Assembly: GCA_934631025.1 (NCBI GenBank)
Contig: CAKTXR010000005.1
Span: 1 to 64,000, forward strand
DNA: 64,000 bases
Source of the DNA: an uncultured Clostridia bacterium
Lineage (GTDB): Bacteria > Bacillota > Clostridia > Christensenellales > Aristaeellaceae
Direction: 5' to 3'
Part shown: piece after piece, positions 43,498 through 52,806 of the stretch
How positions within the stretch are numbered: the first letter of the stretch is position 1
Layout: every line of letters begins with the position of its first letter
The notes under the pieces: model-generated
Told to the model about the DNA's origin: nothing
The model's database searches: none
What the model saw: the letters and a program-made list of their open reading frames with translations, nothing else
Program-made: the position numbers and the translations under genes

Positions 43498-43599
43498 TGC
43501 CTGTATCCTCCCCGAATCGCCGATTGACGTTTTTGTTTATTATACCAGCTTTCGCGGCCGGCTGCAAATATGTTTTTGCGCCTGTTTACCGTTTCTCGC

Positions 43600-43629
43600 T
43601 TGCGTCGGGACGCGCGGGCGGGGTACAAT
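43600..43629 (+). promoter_or_regulatory. Candidate promoter of lrgAB
   Basis: TTGCGT (43600-43605), 18-bp spacer, TACAAT (43624-43629), 40 bases before the start. Confidence 0.6.
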
Positions 43630-43668
43630 AAGCGCATTGATTATTTTATTGCAAAGGATGCGACGATT

Positions 43669-44037
43669 ATGGCCTGTCTTGGAGCCATCGCGATCATCAT
43701 GGGCGTTTCCTTCGCCGGCGATCTCCTGGGCGCTGTGCTGCCCCTCCCCGTGCCGGGCAGCATATACGCGCTGGTGATCATGCTTCTTCTGCTGCTCACC
43801 CGCGCAGTGAAGCTGGAAAAGGTGCGCGCCGCCGGCGATTTCCTCATCAGCCTTATGCCGCTCATGTTCATCTCCCCCTCCGTCGGGCTGATGACCGACT
43901 TTGATTCATACAAGGACATTCTCGTGCCGCTGCTGATCATCTGCCTGGTCTCGACGCTGGTGGTCATGGCGGTCACGGGCCGCGTCTCTCAGGCGATCAT
44001 CCGCCGCGGCTCAGCGAAAAAGGAGGCGGGACGATGA
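43669..44037 (+). CDS. lrgA: CidA/LrgA family holin-like membrane protein
   Basis: Small membrane protein of the CidA/LrgA family, linked to murein hydrolase control and, in newer work, pyruvate transport. The 122-residue protein has about four membrane segments and the family signature PLPVPGSIYALVIMLLLL, then LMPLMFISPSVGLM. AAAGGA lies about 10 nt before ATG 43669. It overlaps lrgB by 4 nt (ATGA), the usual two-gene arrangement. Confidence 0.92.
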   Translation: MACLGAIAIIMGVSFAGDLLGAVLPLPVPGSIYALVIMLLLLLTRAVKLEKVRAAGDFLISLMPLMFISPSVGLMTDFDSYKDILVPLLIICLVSTLVVMAVTGRVSQAIIRRGSAKKEAGR

Positions 44038-44741
44038 ATGAATTCTTCGCGAACATCGCCTATTTCGGCGTGTTTCTGAGCATCGGCAGCTATCTGATCG
44101 GCGTGTATCTCAACCGCCGCTTCAAATCGGCGCTGCTCAATCCGCTGCTGATCTCAATCGTATTGTGCATGGCGTTTCTGGCCGTGTTCAAGATCGACTT
44201 TTCCACATTCAGCCACGGCAAGAACAACACCGGCGCGACCATGCTGCAAAACCTGCTCACTCCCACCACCGCCTGCCTGGCCATTCCGCTCTATGAAAAG
44301 ATCGGCGAGCTGAAAAAGCAGCCGCTGGCGATCCTGCTGGGCATCGGCGCGGGCGTGCTGGCCAGCGTGGGTACGATCTTCCTCATGAGCAAGCTGTTCG
44401 CCCTCACGCGCGAGCAGTATATCACGCTGCTGCCCAAGTCGATCACCACGGCCATCGGCATGGATCTGTCGGACACGCTGGGCGGCATGGCCAACGTCAC
44501 CGTGGCCTGCATCATACTGACCGGCATATTCGGCAATCTCGTCGCGTCCGGCTTTCTGAAATTGTGCCGCGTGACCGACCCGATCGCCGTGGGGCTTGCC
44601 ATAGGCACGTCCTCCCACGCCGTGGGCACCGCCCGCGCCCGCGAGCTGGGCAAGACGCAGGAGGCCATGAGCAGTCTGTCCATCGCCGTGGCCGGACTGA
44701 TGACCGTCGTCGCCGCGTCGATCTTTGCGATGATTTACTAA
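44034..44741 (+). CDS. lrgB: LrgB/CidB family membrane protein
   Basis: Partner of LrgA with six to seven membrane segments. The 235-residue protein carries the family motifs LLTPTTACLAIPLYEKI, LLPKSITTAIGMDLS and the C-terminal IGTSSHAVGTARARELG. In plants and bacteria such proteins pair with LrgA for glycolate, pyruvate or programmed-lysis functions; the substrate here is unknown. Confidence 0.93.
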   Translation: MNEFFANIAYFGVFLSIGSYLIGVYLNRRFKSALLNPLLISIVLCMAFLAVFKIDFSTFSHGKNNTGATMLQNLLTPTTACLAIPLYEKIGELKKQPLAILLGIGAGVLASVGTIFLMSKLFALTREQYITLLPKSITTAIGMDLSDTLGGMANVTVACIILTGIFGNLVASGFLKLCRVTDPIAVGLAIGTSSHAVGTARARELGKTQEAMSSLSIAVAGLMTVVAASIFAMIY

Positions 44742-44744
44742 ACT

Positions 44745-44785
44745 CAAGCCCGACCTGCGCACAGCGCCGCAGGCCGGACTTTTTT
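44745..44785 (+). terminator. Terminator of lrgAB
   Basis: CCGACCTGCG paired with CGCAGGCCGG (one internal mismatch), then ACTTTTTT, directly after the lrgB stop. Confidence 0.8.
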
Positions 44786-44945
44786 CGTATGCGGCTTTCC
44801 GATGCGAACGCGCAGGACAGCGCCCCGCCGATCCTTTTCGATGAAGCTGCCGCGCCCATCGCCCTGTGCGCTGCCGTGAATCAGCTCGAAAATCAGGCGC
44901 CTTGCGCAGAGTCCCCTGCCGCCGCACGTTCGGCTGTTCAGCGGA

Positions 44946-44990
44946 CAAAAAGCCGGACACGGGAAGCTCGTTCCTCCCGCGTCCGGTTTT
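44946..44990. terminator. Bidirectional terminator downstream of mntP
   Basis: CCGGAC/GTCCGG stem extended by an inner GGGA/TCCC; T runs follow on both strands. On the minus strand it lies about 30 bases past the mntP stop. Confidence 0.75.
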
Positions 44991-45017
44991 CATATGTCGT
45001 TATGCCGCCAAGCGCGC

Positions 45018-45605
45018 TTACAGCACGCCCAGACCCTCGAGCAGAATCTTCACGCCCAGCAGAATGAGAATCACGCCGCCGACGATCTCGGCCTTCTGCT
45101 TATAGCGCACGCCGAACACATTGCCCACTTTCACGCCCGCCATGGAGATCAGACAGGTCGTGCAGGCAATGATAAGACATGACAGGCCCGTGTTGGCCAG
45201 CGCGCTGCCCAGTCCCAGCCGAACCGGCACGCAGGCGAACGTGACGCCGACGGCCAGCGCGTCTATGCTGGTGGCGACGGCCAGCATGAGCATTTCCTTA
45301 AAGTGCAGTGTGGCCGTCTCTTCCTCGTCGTCCGGCCCGAGCGATTCGCGGATCATGTTGCCGCCGATCAGCCCCAGCAGCACGAACGCGCACCAGGGCG
45401 CGATGGCGTTGATGAAGCGCTCGAACTGTATGCCCAGCACATAGCCGGTAAACGGCATGATCCCCTGAAACACGCCGAACCACGCGCCCACGATCAGCAT
45501 GTCGCGCCAGCGAATCTTCCGCATGGCCAGTCCCTTACAGATCGCCACGGCGAACGCGTCCATCGACAGCCCCACGGCCAGCAGCAAAAGCTCCCCCAGT
45601 CCCAT
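45018..45605 (-). CDS. mntP: Manganese efflux pump MntP
   Basis: Exports excess Mn2+ from the cell. The 195-residue membrane protein has two pseudo-repeats with the family motifs LSMDAFAVAICKGLA (Asp16) and ATSIDALAVGVTFA (Asp near 113), each in a membrane helix, six helices in total. The identity is strengthened by the yybP-ykoY manganese riboswitch in the leader, a common control of mntP. GGGAGG precedes the start. Confidence 0.96.
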   Translation of the reverse strand: MGLGELLLLAVGLSMDAFAVAICKGLAMRKIRWRDMLIVGAWFGVFQGIMPFTGYVLGIQFERFINAIAPWCAFVLLGLIGGNMIRESLGPDDEEETATLHFKEMLMLAVATSIDALAVGVTFACVPVRLGLGSALANTGLSCLIIACTTCLISMAGVKVGNVFGVRYKQKAEIVGGVILILLGVKILLEGLGVL

Positions 45606-45675
45606 TGAGTCAACCTCCCATAGCTCTGTTTTCTTCTGTTGTACGCGCGCGCCGTTTCCCTCATCACCGGAACAT

Positions 45676-45876
45676 AAAAAAGGAGCGGCACGTCTGTCCG
45701 CTCCTCAAGACTCGCTTTCGGGATCAGACCATGCACAACAACGCTTCGATGCCGTACATGAGTCTCATTATCCGGCGAAAATGGAACCATTCCGCCGTCA
45801 GGCAAGCCAGGCTTTCGGCCAGTATGTTGACTTGCCGCGCGCGAAAAACTCACGCGCCAATTACTCCCTCAGAACA
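45676..45876 (-). ncRNA. yybP-ykoY manganese riboswitch with terminator expression platform
   Basis: On the minus strand the leader carries the two conserved pieces of this class: GGGAGTAA (45861-45868, L1 strand) and GTCAACATACTGGCC (45817-45831, L3 strand). The closing segment GAGACTCAT lies at 45758-45766. It is followed by an intrinsic terminator, GGAGCGG/CCGCTCC with six T residues (45676-45705), upstream of the mntP ribosome site. By analogy with known members, Mn2+ binding should prevent termination and switch on export. Confidence 0.88.
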
Positions 45877-45882
45877 AAGGTT

Positions 45883-45911
45883 AGTATACACAATCTTTCC
45901 GCGCTTGTCAA
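45883..45911 (-). promoter_or_regulatory. Sigma-A promoter of mntP
   Basis: Minus-strand TTGACA (45906-45911), 17-bp spacer, TATACT (45883-45888): near-consensus, as expected for a riboswitch-controlled gene. Confidence 0.9.
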
Positions 45912-45923
45912 GTAAATGTTTCG

Positions 45924-46763
45924 TCACACGGCGATGCGGCGGCCCGGCTCCTTCGCGGCCTTCAAGACAGCCTCGCGCAGCGTCATGCAGGCGATGGTCT
46001 GCTCCTCGCTCACCGGCACGGGAGAGCCGGCGTAGAAGCCGATGATCTTCTCCAGCAGCGTCGGGAAGAAGGCCGACTTGACCGGCAGATAAACGCTGTC
46101 CTCGCCCGCCGCGCGCTGAATATCCAGCGTGAAGGGCATCCCCGCGCCGTAATTGAGCGCCGCCGTGCGGCCGTGACCGAAGTCGATCAGGCAGGTGGCG
46201 TGCTTCTCGCTGCCGCCGCAGACCACGCTCTTGGCCTCCGTGCCCATCAGGCGGACGATCATCTCGATCTGATGGATGCAATATTCGTCCAGCGAGCCGC
46301 CGCCGCCGGTCGTCATAACCGCGTTGACGTGCTCAAAACCATTCAGCTCCTCGGCATAGCGCAGCGCGGACGTGCTGAACATCGGCGCCCCGTATTTGCG
46401 GCTCAGCTCGAACATCCGCCGCGCGGAGGCCGCATCGGGCGCAAAGGTCTTGTCGATATAGGTCGGCTTGCCGAATTTCAGGGCGCGCTCGGCATAGGGC
46501 AGATGCTTTTCGGGGTTGCTCGGCGCGAGAATCATGATCACGTCGCTCTTCTCGCACACGTCCTCCAGCGTGTCGCAGGCCTCGCCGCTGAAATGCGCGC
46601 ACCACTGCGCCGTGGTCATCTTGCCCTCGGGCGCAGGCTCCTCCGCCCAGACATAGGCGATCTCCGCCGATACGCCCAGCTTCTCGCAGGCCAGTTCAAT
46701 CCACGCCGGATAGTTGTTGGCGTGCCATTCGTCGATCATATAGTCAATCAATCCAATTTTCAT
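45924..46763 (-). CDS. Gfo/Idh/MocA-like oxidoreductase
   Basis: A 279-residue NAD(P)-dependent dehydrogenase-like protein. It has a Rossmann-type N-terminal half (MKIGLIDYMIDEWHANNYPAW; SDVIMILAPSNPEKHLPYAERALKFGKPTYIDKTFAPDAASA). A shorter C-terminal half follows (TTGGGGSLDEYCIHQIEMIVRLMG). The EKP-type signature appears as IDKTFA, as in Gfo/Idh relatives. The usual GxGxxG is replaced by a divergent segment, so cofactor use is uncertain. It is a single gene with its own promoter, divergent from argF. Confidence 0.8.
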   Translation of the reverse strand: MKIGLIDYMIDEWHANNYPAWIELACEKLGVSAEIAYVWAEEPAPEGKMTTAQWCAHFSGEACDTLEDVCEKSDVIMILAPSNPEKHLPYAERALKFGKPTYIDKTFAPDAASARRMFELSRKYGAPMFSTSALRYAEELNGFEHVNAVMTTGGGGSLDEYCIHQIEMIVRLMGTEAKSVVCGGSEKHATCLIDFGHGRTAALNYGAGMPFTLDIQRAAGEDSVYLPVKSAFFPTLLEKIIGFYAGSPVPVSEEQTIACMTLREAVLKAAKEPGRRIAV

Positions 46764-46789
46764 AACGATACCCTCCCTCGCTGCCTTCT

Positions 46790-46818
46790 ATTATACTCTT
46801 TTTCTTTACATAAATCAA
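46790..46818 (-). promoter_or_regulatory. Sigma-A promoter of the Gfo/Idh-like gene
   Basis: Minus-strand TTGATT (46813-46818), 17-bp spacer, TATAAT (46790-46795). Confidence 0.82.
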
Positions 46819-46841
46819 CCAGAAAAATGTACGCCGCGCCG

Positions 46842-46870
46842 TTGCATATATACTCAATCAGGCGTATAAT
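46842..46870 (+). promoter_or_regulatory. Sigma-A promoter of argF
   Basis: TTGCAT (46842-46847), 17-bp spacer, TATAAT (46865-46870), 37 bases before the start. It is back to back with the Gfo/Idh promoter. Confidence 0.82.
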
Positions 46871-46906
46871 AATACCATTCTATTTCATCGTACGGGAGGG
46901 GCCGCC

Positions 46907-47890
46907 ATGAACCTCAAGGGCAGGAGCTATTTGAAACTGCTGGATTTTACGCCGGAGGAGATCCAGTATCTGATCGATCTGGCCGCTGATCTGAAGGCGC
47001 GCAAGAAGCAGGGCGTCGCGCACGATATGCACCGCGGCAAGAACATCGCGCTGATCTTCGAAAAGACCAGCACGCGCACCCGCTGCGCCTTCGAGGTGGC
47101 GGCGCACGATCTGGGCATGGGCGTGACCTATCTCGATCCGTCCGGCTCGCAGATCGGCAAAAAGGAGAGCATCGCCGACACGGCGCGCGTGCTGGGGCGC
47201 ATGTTCGACGGCATCGAATACCGCGGCTACGGCCAGGAGATTGTGGAAGAGCTGGCGCGCTATGCGGGCGTGCCGGTCTGGAACGGCCTGACCAACGAAT
47301 TCCATCCGACGCAGATCCTCGCCGATTTTCTCACCATCCGCGAGCATTTCGGCCGCCTGAAGGGGATTAACTTCGTCTATATGGGCGACGCGCGCTACAA
47401 CATGGGCAATTCGCTGATGGTGGGCTGCGCCAAGATGGGCCTGAACTTCACCGCCTGCGCGCCGGAGAAATACTTTCCCGATCCCGCGCTGGTCAGGACC
47501 TGCCAGTCCATCGCCGAAAAGACCGGCGCGAGTATCACGCTCTCCACTGACCCCATGACCGCCGTCAGGAACGCCGACGTGATCTACACCGACGTGTGGG
47601 TATCCATGGGCGAGCCGCTCGAAATCTGGGCGGAGCGCATCGCCGATCTTCATCCCTATCAGGTCAACCGCGCGCTGATGGACGCGGCTGGATCAGAGTG
47701 CGTTTTTATGCACTGCCTGCCCGCCTTCCACGATCACAAGACGACCATCGGCCGCGAAATGGGCGAAAAATTCAACCGCGCCGCCATGGAAGTGACCGAC
47801 GAGGTTTTCGAAAGCCCGCAGTCGCTGGTGTTCGACGAAGCCGAAAACCGCATGCACACCATCAAGGCCGTCATGGCCGCCACGCTGTAA
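46907..47890 (+). CDS. argF: Ornithine carbamoyltransferase
   Basis: Forms citrulline from ornithine and carbamoyl phosphate, or the reverse in the arginine deiminase pathway. The 327-residue protein has the carbamoyl phosphate loop STRTR (54-58), the HPTQ motif (FHPTQ near 136), the ornithine segment DVWVSMGEPLEIW and the catalytic HCLPAFHD near 270. No other arg or arc genes are nearby, so biosynthetic and catabolic roles cannot be separated, though the MGEP loop resembles ArcB-type enzymes. Single-gene unit with its own promoter and terminator. Confidence 0.96.
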   Translation: MNLKGRSYLKLLDFTPEEIQYLIDLAADLKARKKQGVAHDMHRGKNIALIFEKTSTRTRCAFEVAAHDLGMGVTYLDPSGSQIGKKESIADTARVLGRMFDGIEYRGYGQEIVEELARYAGVPVWNGLTNEFHPTQILADFLTIREHFGRLKGINFVYMGDARYNMGNSLMVGCAKMGLNFTACAPEKYFPDPALVRTCQSIAEKTGASITLSTDPMTAVRNADVIYTDVWVSMGEPLEIWAERIADLHPYQVNRALMDAAGSECVFMHCLPAFHDHKTTIGREMGEKFNRAAMEVTDEVFESPQSLVFDEAENRMHTIKAVMAATL

Positions 47891-47904
47891 AGCGCGCATA
47901 ACAG

Positions 47905-47942
47905 ACCCGCCGCAGGAGCTTTTTCCCGCGGCGGGCGTTTTT
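47905..47942 (+). terminator. Terminator of argF
   Basis: CCCGCCGC/GCGGCGGG-type stem with a pyrimidine loop, then GTTTTT. Confidence 0.85.
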
Positions 47943-47948
47943 ATGTCG

Positions 47949-48341
47949 TTATTCAGGCAATCGTGCTTTCCCCATCCCCTCGAAAGCCGCTCTCGGGCGG
48001 CGGATCACCATCTCGGCCCGTTCGCCCGACGTGGGATAATCGGTGATGCGGCGCACAGACGGCTCCATGATTGTGCGCGCGTCCGGCGGCAGAGCGGGAA
48101 ACAGCGCTTCGGCAAGCCAGTATCACACATCGTCGTGCTGCGCCGCGTCAGGAATCGCCTGAGCCGCCGGAACACCATGGCGCACCAGTATCGGCAGCGC
48201 CGCGCCAGCCACCGGCCAGTTGATATCCTGAAGGCACTCAAGCAGCGCCGGAATCAGCGGAGCAACGCTTCGGACGGCTGATTCGCAAGCCGCCCAATCG
48301 CGCCGTATCCGACGCGCTCTGCGCCCGATACGTTCAGACAA
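47949..48341 (-). pseudogene. DUF5071-like gene interrupted by an in-frame TGA
   Basis: Read on the minus strand, 48341 to 48123 ends at TGA in ...LLECLQDINWPVA...QHDDV-stop. The same frame continues without shift as YWLAEALFPALPPDAR and RRITDYPTSGERAEM to a TAA at 47949. The joined protein looks like the DUF5071 family, with its LLEWLQDMNWPVA and DDVW-YW core. The stop (48123-48125) falls where the family has Trp, so a single TGG to TGA change explains it. TGA is used as a normal stop by many neighbours. It follows the dehydrogenase gene upstream without a gap. Confidence 0.7.
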
Positions 48342-48351
48342 ACCTCCCGCG

Positions 48352-49800
<1,449 letters not shown>

Positions 49801-49999
49801 AGTGTTATCTCCTCCGCGCCCAATCAGAGCGCCGCATAAGCTTTTATAGTTGGGAGACTGCCGTTCCGCGCATTTCGGCTTGTCGGAGCGACAGGGAATA
49901 CGCTGTTCCTAGCGCGGAATCCGTCAGCGCCGTTTTAGGGGAATCCCATCTCCATTTCATCCGAAGAACACATCCCGCCGAGCCGTTTCAGCGCGCCGC

Positions 50000-51061
50000 T
50001 TACCGCTTCACCCGCGCGTTGCCGCTCCAGACGCTCATCACCTGCTCCTCGTCGGCCGGCGACGCGTAGTCCTCGAGCATGGTCACGGCCAGCGCGCCGC
50101 ACGCCCAGCCGAATTGCAGGCACTTTTCCGGCGGCCATTCGCGCAGAAAGCCGTACAGCAGCCCGCCCACAAAGCCGTCGCCGCCGCCGATGCGATCCAG
50201 CACGGCGATCTCGCGCGGCGCGGCGATATACTGCTGGCCGTCGCACAGCATGACCGCGCCCCAGAGATGCGTGTTCGCATCGATCACCTCGCGCAGCGTC
50301 GTGGCGAAGCAGCGCACGTTCGGATAGGCGGCGCGCGCGCGATCGATCATCTCGAAAAAGCGCTCCGTCTGTCCTTCCAAATCGCGCCCGCCCGTCTCGG
50401 GGCCTTCAATGCCCAGCGCGAGCTGAAAATCCTCCTCGTTGCCGACCAGTATGTCGCTGAGCGACGCAATGCGCGAAAACGCGGCGCGCAGCTCCTCCTC
50501 GCGCCCCTTCCAGAAGGACGCGCGGTAGTTGAGATCAAAGCTCACCAGCGCGCCGTGCGCGTGCGCCTGCTCGGCCATGATCACGCACAGCCCCGCCGTC
50601 TCAGGCGAAAGCGCCGCAAACAGTCCGGAGAGATGCGCCATGCGCGCGCCGTCCCGCTCGAACACCGCCCTCCAGTCGAAATCCGCCGCCGTCAGCGTCC
50701 GGCCGACCTCGCCGCTCCGGTCATTCCACACGCGCGGGCCGCGCGGGCCGAAGCCGCTGTCGGCGATGTTGAACTGGTGCCGATAGCCCCACGGGCCGCC
50801 CTGAGGCACCTCCTTGGCCAGCGTATCGATGCCGCGCCGGCGCAGCTCGCCCTTTATGAACGCCGCGATGGGGCTGCCCTCGACGAACGCCGTCAGCGCG
50901 CACGTTTTAAGGCCGAGACTGGCCGAGACGTTCAGCACATTGCTCTCGGCGCTGGTGGCCTGCATGATATAGCCGCTGCCCGTGCCGACCGGCTGGCGGT
51001 TCATGGGCGTTATGCGCACGCCCATGCTGGTGACCGCGATCAGATCATACGCTCTATTCAT
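50000..51061 (-). CDS. PfkB-family sugar kinase, 2-dehydro-3-deoxygluconokinase type
   Basis: ATP-dependent sugar kinase, probably for 2-keto-3-deoxygluconate. The 353-residue protein begins at ATG 51061 (MNRAYDLIAVTSMGVRI) with GAGGAG upstream. It shows the substrate motif GSGYIMQATSAESNVLNVSASLG, the KDGK-like FDLNYRASFW, and the catalytic loop DRIGGGDGFVGGLLYGF (Asp base). The sugar specificity is inferred from these segments. A KDPG aldolase is not in the window. It has its own promoter and is divergent from the MATE gene. Confidence 0.85.
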   Translation of the reverse strand: MNRAYDLIAVTSMGVRITPMNRQPVGTGSGYIMQATSAESNVLNVSASLGLKTCALTAFVEGSPIAAFIKGELRRRGIDTLAKEVPQGGPWGYRHQFNIADSGFGPRGPRVWNDRSGEVGRTLTAADFDWRAVFERDGARMAHLSGLFAALSPETAGLCVIMAEQAHAHGALVSFDLNYRASFWKGREEELRAAFSRIASLSDILVGNEEDFQLALGIEGPETGGRDLEGQTERFFEMIDRARAAYPNVRCFATTLREVIDANTHLWGAVMLCDGQQYIAAPREIAVLDRIGGGDGFVGGLLYGFLREWPPEKCLQFGWACGALAVTMLEDYASPADEEQVMSVWSGNARVKR

Positions 51062-51103
51062 GTATCGTTTCTCCTCTAATCCCATAATTTCAGCAATGGT
51101 CTT

Positions 51104-51133
51104 ATTATAGGCCATGCCGCGCGCCGTTGTCAA
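51104..51133 (-). promoter_or_regulatory. Sigma-A promoter of the sugar kinase gene
   Basis: Minus-strand TTGACA (51128-51133), 18-bp spacer, TATAAT (51104-51109). Confidence 0.82.
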
Positions 51134-51179
51134 TCGATGGATTTGCAGAACGCGCCGATGTAAAAATTGTCCACGCCGC

Positions 51180-51209
51180 TTGCTTTTCCGCGCCCTGACG
51201 TGATAAAAT
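51180..51209 (+). promoter_or_regulatory. Candidate promoter of the MATE gene
   Basis: TTGCTT (51180-51185), 18-bp spacer, TAAAAT (51204-51209). This implies a leader of about 125 nt. Confidence 0.65.
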
Positions 51210-51215
51210 ACAGCC

Positions 51216-51320
51216 GAAACGATACAAGCAGCGCTGCGCTCTGCCGATACGATACGGAGTGCCGCGGCCTGCTGGATAAACCATCCGACGTATGCCCGGC
51301 TGCGGCATGCGTTTTTTATT
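51216..51320 (+). promoter_or_regulatory. Attenuator-like leader of the MATE gene
   Basis: GTATGCC (51290-51296) pairs with GGCATGC (51304-51310), followed by GTTTTTT: an intrinsic terminator ending 25 nt before the MATE start. Upstream, TGCCGC (51260-51265) is complementary to GCGGCA (51302-51307) inside the terminator, which gives a mutually exclusive antiterminator. Ligand unknown; I could not match a riboswitch class. Confidence 0.6.
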
Positions 51321-51341
51321 TCTATCGGGAGGTTTATCATC

Positions 51342-52742
51342 ATGAATACGGATTCCAACGCGTTCCTCGGCACACAGCCCATGGGGCGGCTGATGCGCAA
51401 GTTCGCCGTGCCCTGCGTCGTCTCGCTGCTCTTTGGCGCGCTCTACAACATCGTCGATCAGATCTTCATCGCCAACGCCGATTATCTCGGCTCCTACGGC
51501 AACGCCGCCAATTCCATCGTCTTTCCACTCACCGTCATCGCGCTGGCGCTGGCCACGATGGTCGGCGACGGCTGCTGCGCCCTCGTCAGCCTGAGTCTGG
51601 GCGCGGGCGAGCGCGACGACGCGCGGCGCAGCGTGGGCACGGCCGTCGTGACGCTGGTGATCGCAAGCCTTGTCCTCGCCGCCGTCTATCTGATCTGGCC
51701 GGAGCAGATCCTGACGCTGTTCGGCGCGCGCGTGAACGCCGAAACCTTCCGGCTGAGCCGCGAATACTTCTTCTATATCGCGCTGGGCGTGCCCTTTTAC
51801 ATCGTCGGCCAGGCGCTCAACCCCATCATCCGCTCGGACGGCAGCCCGCGCTTTGCGATGCTCACGCTGCTTGCGGGCGCGCTGACCAACTGCGCGCTCG
51901 ATCCGCTGTTCATATACGGCTTTCATTGGGGCATGATGGGCGCGGCGGTGGCCACTGTGATCGGGCAGATCATCTCGGCGGCGATGGCTGTGGGCTATCT
52001 GTTCCGCATGAAGGCCGTAAAGTTGGACAGGGACGCGTTCAGGCCGCGCATGAAGCTGCTTATGCGCATACTGCCGCTGGGCGTGACCAGCTTCCTTTCG
52101 CAGATTTCCATCGTGCTGTCCATGGCCGCCGTGCTGAACATGGCGGCGAAATACGGCGCACGCGATCCGATATTCGGCCTTGAGGAGTACGCGCAGATTC
52201 CCGCCGCGGTCATCGGCATCGTCATGAAGTTCTTCCAGATCGTCGTGTCGATCGCCATCGGCATGGCCGCCGGCTGCATCCCGCTGATCGGCTACAACAT
52301 GGGCGCAGGCAAGCCCGAACGCGTTCATGCGCTGCTGGTGCGCCTGACTGTGGCTGAGCTGATCGTCGGCGCCGCCGCCACGCTGATCTGCGAGCTGTTC
52401 CCCTATCCGCTGATCGCGATTTTCGGCGCGGCCAACGAGAGCGTTTACTATACGAATTTCGCCGTGCGCTGCATCCGGCTGTTCATGGCGCTCACGCCGC
52501 TGGCCTGCATCAACAAGAGCACGTTCATATTCCTTCAGGCGATGGGCAAGCCCGTCCAGTCGACGCTGCTGTCAATGCTGCGCGAGGTGGTGTTCGGCGT
52601 GGGTCTGCCGCTGCTGCTGCCCCTGTTCTGGGGTCTCGACGGCCTGATCTGGTTCATGACCGCAGCCGACATGCTGACGCTGCCCGCCACGCTGTGCGCC
52701 GTTGTCTCCATTCGCCGTCAGCTGAAGGCCATGCCCGCCTGA
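51342..52742 (+). CDS. MATE-family multidrug/toxin efflux transporter
   Basis: Cation- or proton-coupled exporter with 12 predicted membrane segments in 466 residues. Family features: N-terminal PMGRLMRKFAVPCVVSLLFGALYNIVDQIFIA, then VGDGCCALVSLSLGAGE, LNPIIRSDGSPRFAM, and in the second half GCIPLIGYNMGAGKPERV. These match the NorM/DinF-like branch common in Firmicutes. GGGAGG precedes the start. The leader holds an intrinsic terminator with a competing pairing, suggesting substrate-responsive expression. Confidence 0.94.
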   Translation: MNTDSNAFLGTQPMGRLMRKFAVPCVVSLLFGALYNIVDQIFIANADYLGSYGNAANSIVFPLTVIALALATMVGDGCCALVSLSLGAGERDDARRSVGTAVVTLVIASLVLAAVYLIWPEQILTLFGARVNAETFRLSREYFFYIALGVPFYIVGQALNPIIRSDGSPRFAMLTLLAGALTNCALDPLFIYGFHWGMMGAAVATVIGQIISAAMAVGYLFRMKAVKLDRDAFRPRMKLLMRILPLGVTSFLSQISIVLSMAAVLNMAAKYGARDPIFGLEEYAQIPAAVIGIVMKFFQIVVSIAIGMAAGCIPLIGYNMGAGKPERVHALLVRLTVAELIVGAAATLICELFPYPLIAIFGAANESVYYTNFAVRCIRLFMALTPLACINKSTFIFLQAMGKPVQSTLLSMLREVVFGVGLPLLLPLFWGLDGLIWFMTAADMLTLPATLCAVVSIRRQLKAMPA

Positions 52743-52745
52743 CGC

Positions 52746-52786
52746 AAAAGCGCCGCGCCGGTTCAATGCGATCCGGCGCGGCGCTT
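52746..52786. terminator. Terminator between MATE and glucosyltransferase genes
   Basis: 14-bp perfect stem AAGCGCCGCGCCGG and its complement around a 10-nt loop; TTTT follows on the minus strand. It serves the minus-strand gene and may also end the MATE transcript. Confidence 0.75.
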
Positions 52787-52806
52787 ATGATGCGCTTATG
52801 ATGCGT

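Larger units (their letters stand above)
45606..45923. other. mntP leader region
   Basis: 318 bases that hold, on the minus strand, promoter, riboswitch aptamer, terminator and ribosome site of mntP. Plus-strand frames through here are not genes. Confidence 0.8.

Noticed and set aside
45499..45915. 138-codon plus-strand frame over the mntP leader
   Set aside because: It lies antisense to the riboswitch, promoter and start of mntP, whose conserved RNA motifs explain the sequence.
46842..46870. Arginine repressor box in the argF promoter
   Set aside because: The AT-rich sequence around the -35 box has some similarity to an ARG box but lacks the TGAAT/ATTCA symmetry needed to support it.
48123..48125. 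TGA read as tryptophan (alternative genetic code)
   Set aside because: Many clear genes here end at TGA with immediate neighbours, including ATGA overlaps such as flxB/flxA and spoIIR/sleB, so TGA is a stop in this organism.
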